64,000 bases of DNA. Source: Albula goreensis. Its lineage: Eukaryota; Chordata; Actinopteri; Albuliformes; Albulidae. The stretch spans positions 60,128,547-60,192,546 of the forward strand of contig CM040741.1 of NCBI GenBank assembly GCA_022829145.1, read 5' to 3'. The translations under genes and the position numbers were made by a program. This document shows positions 53,801 to 64,000 of this stretch, piece by piece (within the stretch, counting starts at the first letter, position 1; each line of letters begins with the position of its first letter). The notes under the pieces were generated by a model. It had not been told where the DNA came from. It searched no databases and saw only the letters and a program-made list of their open reading frames with translations.

Positions 53801-56800
53801 GTCACTTCTCCTGCCTTTTCCAAGCAATAAATGTGCACATAGTTTCATCTTTTGGCCATTACTCTGAGCCATCTTTGTTTGTCTGTCTTTGAGCCTTGTC
53901 ATATCCTTGCCTGTGTTTGTTATCTGTCAGTCAGAGGCCTCTTTGCCTCTCTGTAACCCTTTGCATTGCTTGGATTTTTCCGTTAATGCTTTTTCTACGT
54001 CTTCTTTGTCCTACAGCAAAATGATTACACAGTAAGAAGTCCTGTTTCCATGCGCTGCTTGATTGTGCAAGATCATTTTAAAGCTGCAATTGGAGATGAG
54101 TGGAAACTGCTGAGGGGCAAAGAGCTGAGTGCCTCTGCTTGTGTGTCCTCTGGCAGCCAATGCCCGAGAACAATACACTGCACAGCCAGCAGTACCAAAC
54201 GCCATTACATTACAGTGATTCTCTCACGCCGATGGGAATCACATCGCCCAATTAATTGAGGCAAATGTCAATTCAAGGAGATCTATTCGGAGCTGGTCTA
54301 TTTCTGGCTGCCTGCGTCATTTTTTTCCTTCAGGCGAATGAAAGGACATTCGCATTAAAACGATTTACATGCAATGTCGTTAAACAACGCTCCTTTTGGT
54401 GACCTCAGGGTGAAGACAGCTGAACTGTTTGATCGATGGAGGAACCTGCAGATCTGCAAGTGGGAGCTGAACAAGGCGGAGGCTAACGCTTTCAAGTAAG
54501 CATCTTTCCTGAATGCCGTCTGTTATCGTGGGCATGATAAGAATCTAAATTGGCTCACATAGGAAGCATCACTGCCGATAAATGTGATCTACTTGCCCAT
54601 ATTGCAAGTCAGTATTATGAGAATTCAGGGCATATGCCAGTCCAATATCCAATATGACATTCTTCATGTGTAACTCGGATAGGCTAGCTGTGAGTTTTAA
54701 ACCGCAGCCTGAGCTAAGCTCTCCACACAGCAAGAGATACAATGAAGCTGTCAAGCTATAGACCTAATCCAACCGATCACACACACAGACACGTGGGTCT
54801 GACATCACCCATGTATGTCATGTATGTGCTCACTGATGTCTCTGGGAGGGATCCTCAATGTGTGAATCTCACAATCATATGGAATTTTTTGCAAGTGACT
54901 CGAGACCTATGTAGCCCTGAAGGTGGTGTAACTCCATACCCCATACCCAGCTTGTCTGCTTTCCTCTCTCCTACCAGGAGCTCTTTATCACGGTGTTGTA
55001 ATGCCCCATCATTCCTCTTCACCACCAAGAGGAACACGCCCTCCGGGACCAAGCTGAGGTATGAGGTGGACACCAGTGGAATCCTGCACATCAGCTCTGA
55101 GATTTTCAAGATGTTCCCAGATGTAAGTCTTGGCTCAGAGGCCTGTGTGACAACCTGCTGGATTTTGTACTCTGTAATCCAGAGCACTCAGAAGGCTATG
55201 ATCAGTGTACGGTCATCGCTTTGCTGGCTCTGTTTTAGCAGTGAGGAAAGAAATTGTGTCATTTTGTAACATCATAGTGTTTCTGAGTATGGCTGTGGAT
55301 TTTGTTCATTCTTTTGAACTTATTTCAGATATTTTTTTTTTTTTCAAAACCTTTCAATGAGTTAGAAAAGTTATTAATGTGTCTGTTACTGAAATTGGAT
55401 TTAAAATTCACAATTTTTGATGCTGGTTGAGGTTAATAGTAACATAACATTGTACAAGTCAATGATACAGAAATGTATTACTGTAATGTATTGTAAATAT
55501 ATAAGTTCCTGGAAAATTAGCCGACAAATACATTTAGGCTATCTTTAAGCAAACTAACAAGATGGTGGGCAATCCACAGCATGGTTTCTTTGATATGCAA
55601 AAATATCAGAAGTTTTACAGCATTTATGCTGATTTTGATAATATGTTTTTATCCAAAGCATGTTTAATTTCAGTTAAAGGTCATCCTACTGATTCACTTA
55701 CAAATAAGGGATGCAGAACTGCTGATTTGGTGTGAGGTGTAGGTCACAGACAAGGTTCACCCCAAGTCTGGAGGGTCAGGATGTCTTGTGTTTTGACATG
55801 GGCCAGATTAGCCCATCAGATAGAAAATGGGCTGTGTATCAAAGGCAGCAGGTGTACAGGCATACTTCTTTAGATTTGTGCTGTGAGTTACCTTTAGGCC
55901 TCAGGGACACAGAGAGTCACATCTGCTGCTGATGGATGAAAAAACAGGCTACTGTATGTCAAATGTCTAGATCAATTTCAAAGCTGGAGCAGGTTGTGAG
56001 TAAAATGAATAGCCACTCCTAACCGGATGCTTATCCTCAAGGATAATCAATTTTTGTAACAATATATTGCTTTTGAAATGGATACTAATCCATGGAAGCA
56101 TGTTTTTGAAGGAAATACAGTCAGAATTGTATTCATAGTGACGATGTGATGGTATATGTGTGGTATAGCTGTTGGTACACCTAAAAACATTATACATTTT
56201 ATTCTTAACTATTGTATCCAAACTGACCCAGACACTATTTATTGAACATATTCACACTCTTAATTCTAAGCTTGTTTCCTGGCTTTCATTGGATAAAACT
56301 ATATGTTGCCATATAGGACTACACAACAATAAAATTCCCTTTAATTATGGATAAGAATTTCAAGCTTAAAAAGAATTTCTGTATTTTGTAATATGCATCT
56401 CTGTTAATCCATACTAGTATGAAATTCAGTGTTCAACTTAAGAAGCATTGACAAGTAGATATAATAAGATCTGAAAAATATTACCAAGTAGAACCCATTC
56501 AAATTATTTCCACAGCAGGCTTCACACTGTAGAGCTGTTTTAAAGTTTCTCCTTTTTACTGTGAAATTGGTTTCACATTGAAAGGCAAAACCTTGGCCAA
56601 TTCTAATAAAAACACTTTTTATCAGAAATTTTACATTTTACATCATTTTGGCTGTAAAATTAAAAAGCCGATACTTGAGGCATCATCAATGTGATGAGTG
56701 AATAAAGTTTGGGTCAAAGATATACACACTCTCAGCAGCATATTGTTTGTTATATTTTCTGAAGGACATGCCATACTCCAAGTCTCAGTTCAAGAAATGT

Positions 56801-59800
56801 GCAGTGATTGGAAACGGTGGAATCATCAAGAACAGCAAGTGTGGAAAAGAGATTGATTCTGCAGACTTTGTCTTTAGGTGATGAAAACTTTTGCTTGGCA
56901 TTTTTACCTGTAACACATAATGCTCTATATATACATATATAGGATGTCACCTTGTACTGTCTGATGTCAGTCCCATGTTAGTACAAGCTGCCCTTTCAGT
57001 AACACACAAGTTAATTGTAGTTTAAGTTAATATTACTTTATCAATTTATTTCACAAAATTATTGGATTGAGAGTGACTAAAATGGATTGAAATAACAATG
57101 TCATGGAACTATATATATATATTGTATATAAAAAATTCATGTTTATTGTTCTGCTTGTCTCTCCAGACTTTATTAATTTAATTTATTGCTTCTATTTTTC
57201 TTCAATCTTACTCCAAAGATGCAACATACCTCCTATCTCTGGGAAATATGCAGAGGACGTCGGGTACAAAACAGACATTGTGACAATCAACCCCAGTATC
57301 ATCACTGAGAGGTAATACCTCCATCTAAGCAGAAGAAATGGGTAAAATGAATGTTAGCATTGCTTTTCTATTAAACATTTCAGTGTACTTGGGCTTATTG
57401 TGAGGTATGATGCATTATTCAGTATTCTTCTTTGACAGCATTTGTTATGGGCCACATTTTAAAAGACCGCAGTAGCACCCGTTCCTCATGTATTGCGTCT
57501 AAATCTGATGTCTTAAGGCTCCAAGAGAACCCTGCCAGACATTTATGTTTGATATTCTGTGTTTCAATCTCCTTTTTAATGTAGACTTAACGTAAAGTAG
57601 TTCTATATGAATGCCAGGCCATACAGTTGAATTGATTCCTTAGGAATCCTGGTGTATCTCATAATTACTCTTGAAATTGCAGGATTCAGCTTTCTGGTAT
57701 GGAATGAATCAATGCAGCTATGGAAACCAAAGTAGGCTTTTACATGTAAATGATCCTCAAAAGCAATTCCCTGTTTCCATTATTGTCTCAGCTCAGTAGC
57801 TCAGAAACATTCATTATGAGTGATCAAGTGTAATGGAGTGTTGGAATTTAAAGTTACCATAGCACATTTGCAAGTATATAAATATAAGAAATATTAGCTA
57901 TTTTCTTGCTCATGTTTGCTCTAGCATATTGGTGACCATTTGTTCCCAGTATGTGTTCTTGTGTTGGAGTAACTCCAAAGAAGTCAGTGTGTGCACCCTA
58001 TTGAGATTCTGGTCCTGAACTGGACAACAGTGCTCTAGACCAACCTACTGCATATGATTTTTTTTTTTAAATTTACCTTTGCTACATGTATGTTTTTATG
58101 AGATATGTTAAAAAACCTAAACACATTCTGGTATACAATATGTAGTTAAGTGGACATAAAGCTTTATAAATTTGTAACTGAATTGAACAGTGATATTTAA
58201 GGAAATGTTTTTGAGGTGGTCAGTCTAGTCATTGCAAATACGTGTGTTATTAAAATAAATGTTTGTTTTTTATTTTGTGGTTCACTAACGAAAAGGTTGA
58301 AAAATGAATATGTAAGAGAGAGCCTATATACTATCTCATAGTGTTCTGTTTAGCTTGTTGGAGATGGGGAGAGTTGTGACTGGACCTGTGTATTCCTGAG
58401 GGGCTCCTGAGTGATGGTTTCCACAGAGCTTCCCTTTGTTTATGCTTGTGATGGCGTAGCTACAACTGTTGCCATGTTAAGCCAGGCAGCACTTGCTAGA
58501 GAGCCTCCAGGCTTCACCGTCGCTCACTTTTTGACACCACTGAAGATGAATGCAGGGAAAGAGCCATTTTATCTTCACCCAAGTTTGCTAAACAGACATA
58601 TTTACATGACTAAAAAAAACAAAGTATATACACTGCTCTTTTAAAACCGTGACAGCTCATTCTGTACCTCATAGCAAGCAGCTCCTAATGCAACAAGAGA
58701 GATGGTTTTACGTCTGCTTCCTTCAATGTTTAATGCAGTGTCATTAGGATTGATGTAGTGCAGGCACTTCCAGTGTTAAATCAATATTTTTTTCCAGTTG
58801 TGCTGGGAGCTTATCGCAGAAATGGAAATGTATACCTGATATCTAATGCCTAGCCCTTGACTCGATTGGGGCGTAGGTGACCTTCACACTGCGCATTGCA
58901 ACAGAAACCTGCTGGGAATGAGCTCACAGCGTCCTATCAGTCTGCCGAGAGCAGCTAGGCCACAAGCCTCTGTGTACCAACCTTAGATGTCCACTCAAGT
59001 GTCAGAAAAGATTAAATTAAATTAATTAAACATAGTTGTGTAATCCAATGAAAGAGCTTCTGCTTCTAAATGCTTCATGACAAGTATGTAATCTGCAATA
59101 AGGTAGACGAACACTCAGTTCAGCCTTGTGGCATTTTCATCTGTCAAGTGAGGGATAAAAATGTTTCATTATTTGTTCACCTGTTTATACAATATAGACT
59201 CATTACTCCCTCCCCTTGAATTTCTGGAGGCCATTCTATTTGTGTCATCACTTGGCTCATTTTAAGTACCTCTTGACCTTCAGAGCCAAACCTGAGTGGT
59301 CATATGACGGCCTGTTCCAAAACAGAGGAATACTGAGTCACCCTGGTATTTTTCTGGAATGAAGTCCTCATGAAATTATGAAATGGAAATGAACAAAAAC
59401 TACTGCTATTATGATTAATAGAATCATTCTAATAATTACTATTATATAATCAGTTTATACAAAGCATATATGTGTGTAAGGGATATCTGTGACTCACTGC
59501 ACCTTATCAGTGTTTTTCTGTACTCAAACCTTTCAAACTGTATTTCATGTAATCTGATTAATGTGTGTTAGCTGATGTTTTCAAGTATTCATTTTCAAAC
59601 ATTTACTGAAATCTGTAAATGGCTGGCAACCAGCGGGCAACAGAGCAGTCACTGAAGAGGGTAATCTGTCATGCAGAAAAATTTTGTTGTCTTTTTTTTT
59701 TTTTTTGCGAAAGCACAGTTGTTGTTGTTGTGTAGTGTGTGTCGCTGTTGGAGGACTTGGCCCACTGCAGATTCCAAGCTGGGTGAGACGCATGGTAGTT

Positions 59801-61134
59801 GACAGTCTCCCACTGACAACCGCGGTCCCATTACTCTGCACAGATGCCTTGTGTCCATAGAATAACAATCTCCAGCATGGCCTTCGTTCACAGGCTTTCA
59901 CTGGCTTTAGCTTGAGAGGCCGAGTCATTTTGTGAAAATAGCATTCAATGAAATGCTAAAGAGTTAAAGCCAGGCAGACACTACATGTTTCAGGCCACTT
60001 ACTAGGATCCAGATCAGCTCCTGATGATCAGTTGGAAAACATAGTTAAATTTTACACTCCAAGCTACAATTAAGATCTGGTTTAGTATTTCAGTTTCAAA
60101 CCCTTTGTATTCTCCATGTCTGAGCAGTATCGTGAGATGATTAGACCTTGTCTGCTCAGTAGCTATCCGGTAGGGCTGAGGTATAATCTCAGATCACTGG
60201 AGAGATTTAGGACATGGTAGAGTAGAGTAGTATCCCTGAATTATAAAACAGACAGTAGAGTGCCCACACTGACCCCACACCCAAAAACATTTCAGCCACT
60301 GAAATTTTGCAATATGTATGGTTCCCTGACATCATCGTCTTCAAAGTCGTGTAGTGTCTGCCAAGCTTAAACGTTTCAGTTGGGGTTTAACAAATGCTTA
60401 TTTAATAATGGTTACCTTATGATGTAACCATTGAATAATATTTCTGCTTTTACAGAATATATCACTGTATTTATGAACACTAAGCATGGCTATTTATGTA
60501 GATTTTTCTTGTCTTATAATGAAAAGGGCCAAACTTTTTCTTTTCCTCAGGGTTTGACAAACAGTGCTGTTGTTGTGATATTTAATCATAATATTGGTTG
60601 TCTTTACATACTAAACCCTTTTTAAATGCACCGAATGTCACTGATAAGTAACAAGCTCTCCCCTGTTCTAGGTTTCAGAAGTTGGAGAAATGGCGAAAGC
60701 CATTTTACGAGGTGCTGCAGAACTACGAGAACTCCTCAGTGGTGCTGCCCGCCTTCTACAACACACGCAACACAGACGTCTCCTTCCGCGTCAAGTACAT
60801 GGTGGATGACTTCGACTCACAGAAGGGTGTGTACTTCTTCCACCCCCAGTATCTGCTGAATGTGCAGCGCTTCTGGTCGCTCCAGGGGGTCCGTGCGAAA
60901 AGGTTGAGCAGCGGGCTCATGCTCGTCACAGCGGCCATGGAGCTCTGCGAGGAGGTCCACCTTTATGGCTTCTGGGCCTTTCCCATGAACCCCGCGGGCA
61001 TCTTTATCACGCACCACTACTACGACAACGTCAAGCCCCGGCCGGGCTTCCATGCCATGCCCCACGAGATTTTCAACTTCCTACACATGCACAGCCGAGG
61101 AATCCTCCAGGTCCACACCAGTCCCTGCAGGTGA
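38702..61134 (+). CDS. st8sia5: Alpha-2,8-sialyltransferase 8E (ST8Sia V), complete
   Basis: Spliced CDS 38702-38829, [cassette 46867-46974], 53551-53643, 54409-54495, 54978-55122, 56765-56877, 57219-57311, 60672-61134. Without the cassette it encodes 373 aa, with it 409. A type II Golgi membrane protein: short cytosolic tail, anchor [18 protein letters not shown] (18-35), stem, then the catalytic domain. Sialylmotif L spans about 161-208 ([20 protein letters not shown]), motif S about 296-321 ([20 protein letters not shown]), motif III is HYYD (335-338) and motif VS is HAMPHE (347-352). The N-terminus ([14 protein letters not shown]) and C-terminal region are far closer to ST8SIA5 than to ST8SIA1 or 6, as remembered. 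It transfers sialic acid in alpha-2,8 linkage onto gangliosides such as GD1a/GT1b. Start is fixed by an upstream in-frame TAA. Three sequons (FNST, YENSS, plus NWT in the cassette) suggest glycosylation. Confidence 0.95.
38830..46866 (+). other. st8sia5: st8sia5 intron 1
   Basis: An 8-kb intron with an ATT microsatellite at 39029-39055 and a GC-richer patch at about 40081-40450. Otherwise AT-rich unique sequence. No additional exon in frame was recognised. Confidence 0.75.
39029..39055. repeat. (ATT)n microsatellite
   Basis: About nine ATT units in st8sia5 intron 1, followed by a short TAG-repeat stretch. Confidence 0.95.
46867..46974 (+). CDS. st8sia5: st8sia5 cassette exon (long-isoform stem insert)
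   Basis: Exactly 108 bases (36 residues), in phase with both neighbours, flanked by TATTAG acceptor and AAAAG|GTACAT donor. It adds a polar stem segment ([18 protein letters not shown] and more) with sequons NWT and NFS. Human and mouse ST8SIA5 have a long form 36 residues longer than the 376-aa form, as I remember, so this is its likely counterpart. Confidence 0.8.
46975..53550 (+). other. st8sia5: st8sia5 intron 2
   Basis: A 6.6-kb intron containing the internally deleted Tc1-like element at about 51036-51700. No other element is recognised. Confidence 0.75.
51036..51700 (+). mobile_element. Non-autonomous Tc1-like transposon copy
   Basis: It opens with TCTGTAAGTATTTGGACAGT, and its left arm contains AACCAAAAGTAATTTGAT-type sequence. 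The right arm (from about 51505) carries the inverted counterpart CCAATTACTATTGGTCTCC, ending near AATGCAGAGTGAAAATAACC. Both arms match the long terminal repeats of a common fish Tc1 family as remembered. Between them only a short remnant of the transposase start (ATGAGGACCAAAAAT near 51371) survives, broken by stops. Edges are approximate. Confidence 0.8.
53551..53643 (+). CDS. st8sia5: st8sia5 coding exon 3 (skippable stem exon)
   Basis: Ninety-three bases, 31 residues, in phase: [20 protein letters not shown] and on to VKFLS. It carries a sequon (NST). Its size equals the 31-residue difference between the medium and short isoforms that I remember for mammalian ST8SIA5. Acceptor CTGCAG at 53550; donor AAT|GTGAGT at 53644. 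Confidence 0.93.
53644..54408 (+). other. st8sia5: st8sia5 intron 3
   Basis: It contains a perfect 7-bp stem-loop at 54334-54353 and a weaker 5-bp one at 54359-54381, both within 80 bases of the exon 4 acceptor. Confidence 0.75.
54409..54495 (+). CDS. st8sia5: st8sia5 coding exon 4
   Basis: Encodes [18 protein letters not shown] and NKAEANAF. Acceptor CCTCAG at 54408 has a weak pyrimidine tract; donor CAA|GTAAGC at 54496. Confidence 0.94.
54978..55122 (+). CDS. st8sia5: st8sia5 coding exon 5
   Basis: Encodes [18 protein letters not shown] to [11 protein letters not shown]. The CC pair is typical of ST8SIA1/5/6. Acceptor TACCAG at 54977; donor GAT|GTAAGT at 55123. Confidence 0.95.
55123..56764 (+). 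other. st8sia5: st8sia5 intron 5
   Basis: A 1.6-kb AT-rich intron with no recognised element. Confidence 0.75.
56765..56877 (+). CDS. st8sia5: st8sia5 coding exon 6 (sialylmotif L, first part)
   Basis: Encodes [19 protein letters not shown] and on to SADFVF. It contains the first half of sialylmotif L, including the first disulfide cysteine. Acceptor CTGAAG at 56764; donor TTTAG|GTGATG at 56878. Confidence 0.95.
57219..57311 (+). CDS. st8sia5: st8sia5 coding exon 7 (sialylmotif L, second part)
   Basis: Encodes [19 protein letters not shown] and NPSIITE, the end of motif L with the CMP-sialic acid contact region. Acceptor CAAAG at 57218; donor GAGAG|GTAATA at 57312. Confidence 0.95.
57312..60671 (+). 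other. st8sia5: st8sia5 intron 7
   Basis: A 3.4-kb intron. A moderately complex block at about 58850-59000 stands out from the AT-rich background. A T run lies near 59692. No exon is supported. Confidence 0.7.
60672..61134 (+). CDS. st8sia5: st8sia5 coding exon 8 (catalytic C-terminal half)
   Basis: Residues 220-373 and TGA. Contains [26 protein letters not shown], sialylmotif S, HYYD and HAMPHE. It ends [11 protein letters not shown], shorter than the GTCSCC ending I remember for mammals; the last Cys (372) is the likely partner in the conserved disulfide. Acceptor TTCTAG at 60671. Confidence 0.96.
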
Positions 61135-61453
61135 TGGGCTAAGCGGAGTCTTCTCTGCAATGCAGCAGTTCAGTTAAGTTGTGTGTGCACCACTTTTGCA
61201 ACAGGAAAAAAAGAAAAAAAAAAACGTTTTACATTAAACGCACCATGGGTATCTTTTTTCTTAATGTCTGGTCGAAACATATTTTTTCGACACAAAGTGC
61301 GTGAGAGTACTCTTCTGCTAATTGCCTTTTATTTATGTCTTGATGGTTGCTTGCTTTCATGCCAAATATAAGTTTTCTACTTGATGAGTTTCTTTATGTT
61401 CCGCAAAAGAAGCAAGAAAGATTTCCGCTGGCACATTTGATTATTTAAATGTG

Positions 61454-61459
61454 AATAAA
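61454..61459 (+). terminator. st8sia5: Proximal AATAAA polyadenylation signal, st8sia5
   Basis: The canonical hexamer lies 320 bases past the stop and is followed by a GT-rich stretch (GTGTTTGTGG near 61494). Confidence 0.45.
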
Positions 61460-63312
61460 TTGTTTAAATGTAAGTGGTCTTATGAGTAATGTCGTGTTTG
61501 TGGTATTTCTAATGGCTCAGTGATACTACTGTATAGAACTGTTAATATCCATATAACAAAGCCATCGTTCAGCTTGAATTTCCTTCATGGTCCTCTTGTA
61601 TATTTTCTAAGACTAAATTTCATTGAAGTTGTGTTGCAGGCTTCAGTAAGAAAGTATACAAAATCATGTACATGGGTATTGTAGTTTAAATTTATGCTTA
61701 GCTCCCCCATTCATTTTTTAAAGTATTTATTGTGATTATTATCCTTTTGATTTATCTGTTGCACAGCATATTACCAAGTCAAAGTTAAACTGTTTGTGAA
61801 AATTTCAGAACAGTTTTATCCCTTAAAAATTTTTATGAATTCTAAGTCCATATTTCTAATGGTTTGCTAAGAATGGGCATCATTTCATATCATGAGATAT
61901 GTTCCTCAATACACAGGCCACTTTTAGCTACATTTGTTTAAAAACAAATATCAATTATATATAACTGGTGGCCTGTAACAAAAAGCTGTTTACATCTTAA
62001 TGAAGAACCAAATTTTGTATGTGTTGTATGAGATTCAAATTAATGTAATCTTGCTTTCATTCGTATCTTAAACCATACTGCCTTATATTTAATGAGTCTC
62101 AAAGGTAATAGTGCGCAGAAACCTACTGTTTTTAAATAAGATCAGTGCAAACTATGTATGCAATGTGATGTCATATTCATATACATTAACTAACATAATA
62201 CATCCTTATACATACACCTGGCAAACCATTTGCTGAAAGCTATTAACCAAGCTGCTTGAAAACGCCTGTCATGTAGTTGTACAGTTTGTATTCCTGTGGG
62301 GAAAGTGTTAGATAAAAGAACAGTGTTGAACTGAGGGATTCCTGAAATGACTTTGAAGCAAGGGAAACATTTTCTTGAGATCACAGCTTCAGAATGCACA
62401 TTGCATAGGCACTAAATTACAAAAAGCCAAACTGTTTCTCCTAGTTATGAGTAATCTTTTTTTTCCAAGATTTTCAGGGGTCATTGCTACTAAATTGTTT
62501 TATTCTCAACAGCCTGTTGAAAGAATAGTCATCCTCGTATGATGGTATTTGTATTGCATAGTGTTTCTGACTTTATTTTTGTATAATACCATTTGTTGGT
62601 TGTATGGTCTTTCAGTGTTTGCATGACTTCTCTTTTGATACACCATTTTGAGTGTATTGTGGCCTCCTAACAAGCAACTTAAAGGTTTACACATTTGATT
62701 TCAGTTTCTGCTGGACACAAGTATTTGTAGTAAAATGTCCTTGTAATTTTAAGACATAAGAATATTTTAACTCATTTTAATTGAGTTTTGCATTAAGAAA
62801 TGCAGTCGGATGGCTTTCTTGTTATACCCATCCTATTTATTTAATTTTTTTCACAATTCTGGATATGTATTTTATTACAGTAGAGATATATGCAGTTGTC
62901 TTTTTTAACTGCAGGTGTTTTTAATTATTTGAAAACTGTTTCTGATCATAAAGAAATGTCTATATTCAAGCCCAGATTAGATTTCTTTTAAATAGGTAAC
63001 CTGTGCTGCTGTAGTAGGGCCTGTGCTGATATCCAGTTCAGCAAGAGACAAGAGATCACAAGCACAGAACCCAATATTTAAATGGGAATACACAAAGCCT
63101 CAATCTGAGGAGGAACAGAAACCACCGAGTTCAGAAATATTTACTATAATTAATATGTAGTTATAGTCTCTACAGAAGTGCTCTAAGAGGTAAAAATCTG
63201 TCTTTCCTTTGACATGTTGAATGATATGTTAAACACTGGCACATTGGTAAATGACTGCAGGTGATTTACTAGTATTTGTATTTCTAAACTGTTAGGGAAA
63301 TTTTAATATACA

Positions 63313-63318
63313 AATAAA
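63313..63318 (+). terminator. st8sia5: Distal AATAAA polyadenylation signal, st8sia5
   Basis: The canonical hexamer is followed within 20 bases by a GT-rich element (TTTGTGTTTTGTCTC), a good arrangement for cleavage. Confidence 0.45.
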
Positions 63319-64000
63319 GATATTTGTGTTTTGTCTCACTTAACCCTTTCTTTGAATGTGACATTGATGGACATGTTAAGGGGTACCATTCTCAACCTCA
63401 TTTTCTCAGCCCAGGGGAACATTTGCCTTTAAACAGTGTAACAAAATTGGAAATGCACACAGAAGCACATACCTCTGGTCAGAGAAATGGTCTAATGTAG
63501 TTATTCATCATACATATGTTTATTTTTAATAAGTTTAGTTTATTTTCCTACATACCATTCTGCCATGCTTTATAAGTGTACATTTTCCTGTTTGACAGAC
63601 AGTATGCAGGTATTCTGAGTAAGTGAAAATAGTTGTGCCATTCCTTTGCAGTATTTAGTCAATTCCAGAAACACATGCATTCAAGTACAGTATAATCAGA
63701 AAGTACAATTTAAGGACAGTAACAATATTTACTTCAAGGAAACTTGCTCCTTACCATATTAAGCATATCTAATGATTAATCCTGATCAGGCTACTGAAAG
63801 AGGGAACTTACTTCAAACTCACATCATGAGTGTTTCAAACAGCCTTTGAGTATGTAAAGATTGTAAACATGCATAACCTCAATGTGAACAAGTATAGAAA
63901 GGCAGCTATAAGCATAAAAATAGATTCCTGATAAGACAATCATGGCAAAACATGCCCGACATCTTGGTTCAGATTATAAGCAAAACCCCTTTCTGCCTGT

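Larger units (their letters stand above)
61135..64000 (+). other. st8sia5: st8sia5 3'UTR and downstream sequence
   Basis: AT-rich sequence with no coding frame of note. Plus-strand AATAAA signals at 61454-61459 and 63313-63318 give possible 3'UTRs of about 0.3 and 2.2 kb. No further gene is seen before the window edge. Confidence 0.5.

Noticed and set aside
54742..55269. 175-codon open frame over st8sia5 exon 5
   Set aside because: Only 54978-55122 matches the family. The rest is read-through into the introns on both sides.

Overview
The window is a piece of vertebrate nuclear genome, most probably from a ray-finned fish. The evidence is AT-rich sequence with spliced genes, GT-AG introns of 0.1-8 kb, decayed Tc1/mariner and tRNA-derived SINE copies of fish type, and poly-A and dinucleotide tracts. 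No bacterial operon, phage or CRISPR structure is present. The species cannot be fixed from the sequence.

Layout from left to right: (1) ttc33, minus strand. Only its first coding exon (9830-10057) was found. About 9.8 kb of downstream intron runs to the left edge, and the 5' end lies near 12.0 kb. (2) prkaa1, minus strand, CDS 25689 to 15148. It is the complete AMP-activated kinase alpha-1 subunit in nine coding exons (560 aa), with a 3'UTR of up to about 2.5 kb. (3) A two-exon gene, minus strand, 28925 to 27198 (359 aa). It resembles the poorly characterised human C16orf46 protein. (4) rpl37, minus strand, 33741 to 30764, four coding exons, 97 aa. (5) About 5 kb of intergenic DNA. (6) st8sia5, plus strand, 38702 to 61134. 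It has seven constitutive or skippable coding exons plus one 36-residue cassette exon, and a long 3'UTR toward the right edge.

The block ttc33-prkaa1-rpl37 on one strand matches the human 5p13 order. The C16orf46-like gene and the neighbouring st8sia5 are not part of that human block, as far as I recall. Prkaa1 (energy sensing) and rpl37 (ribosome) are housekeeping genes. St8sia5 is a Golgi sialyltransferase that makes complex gangliosides, mainly in nervous tissue. The genes share a neighbourhood, not a pathway.

All exon boundaries were derived by hand from reading frame, GT/AG signals and remembered family sequences, with no alignment or database search. I found no undescribed system. The points most worth checking are the C16orf46-like gene, the two in-phase cassette exons of st8sia5, a convergent pair of CTCF-like sites around the C16orf46-like and rpl37 genes, a GC-rich hairpin in the prkaa1 3'UTR, and several perfect inverted repeats in introns.
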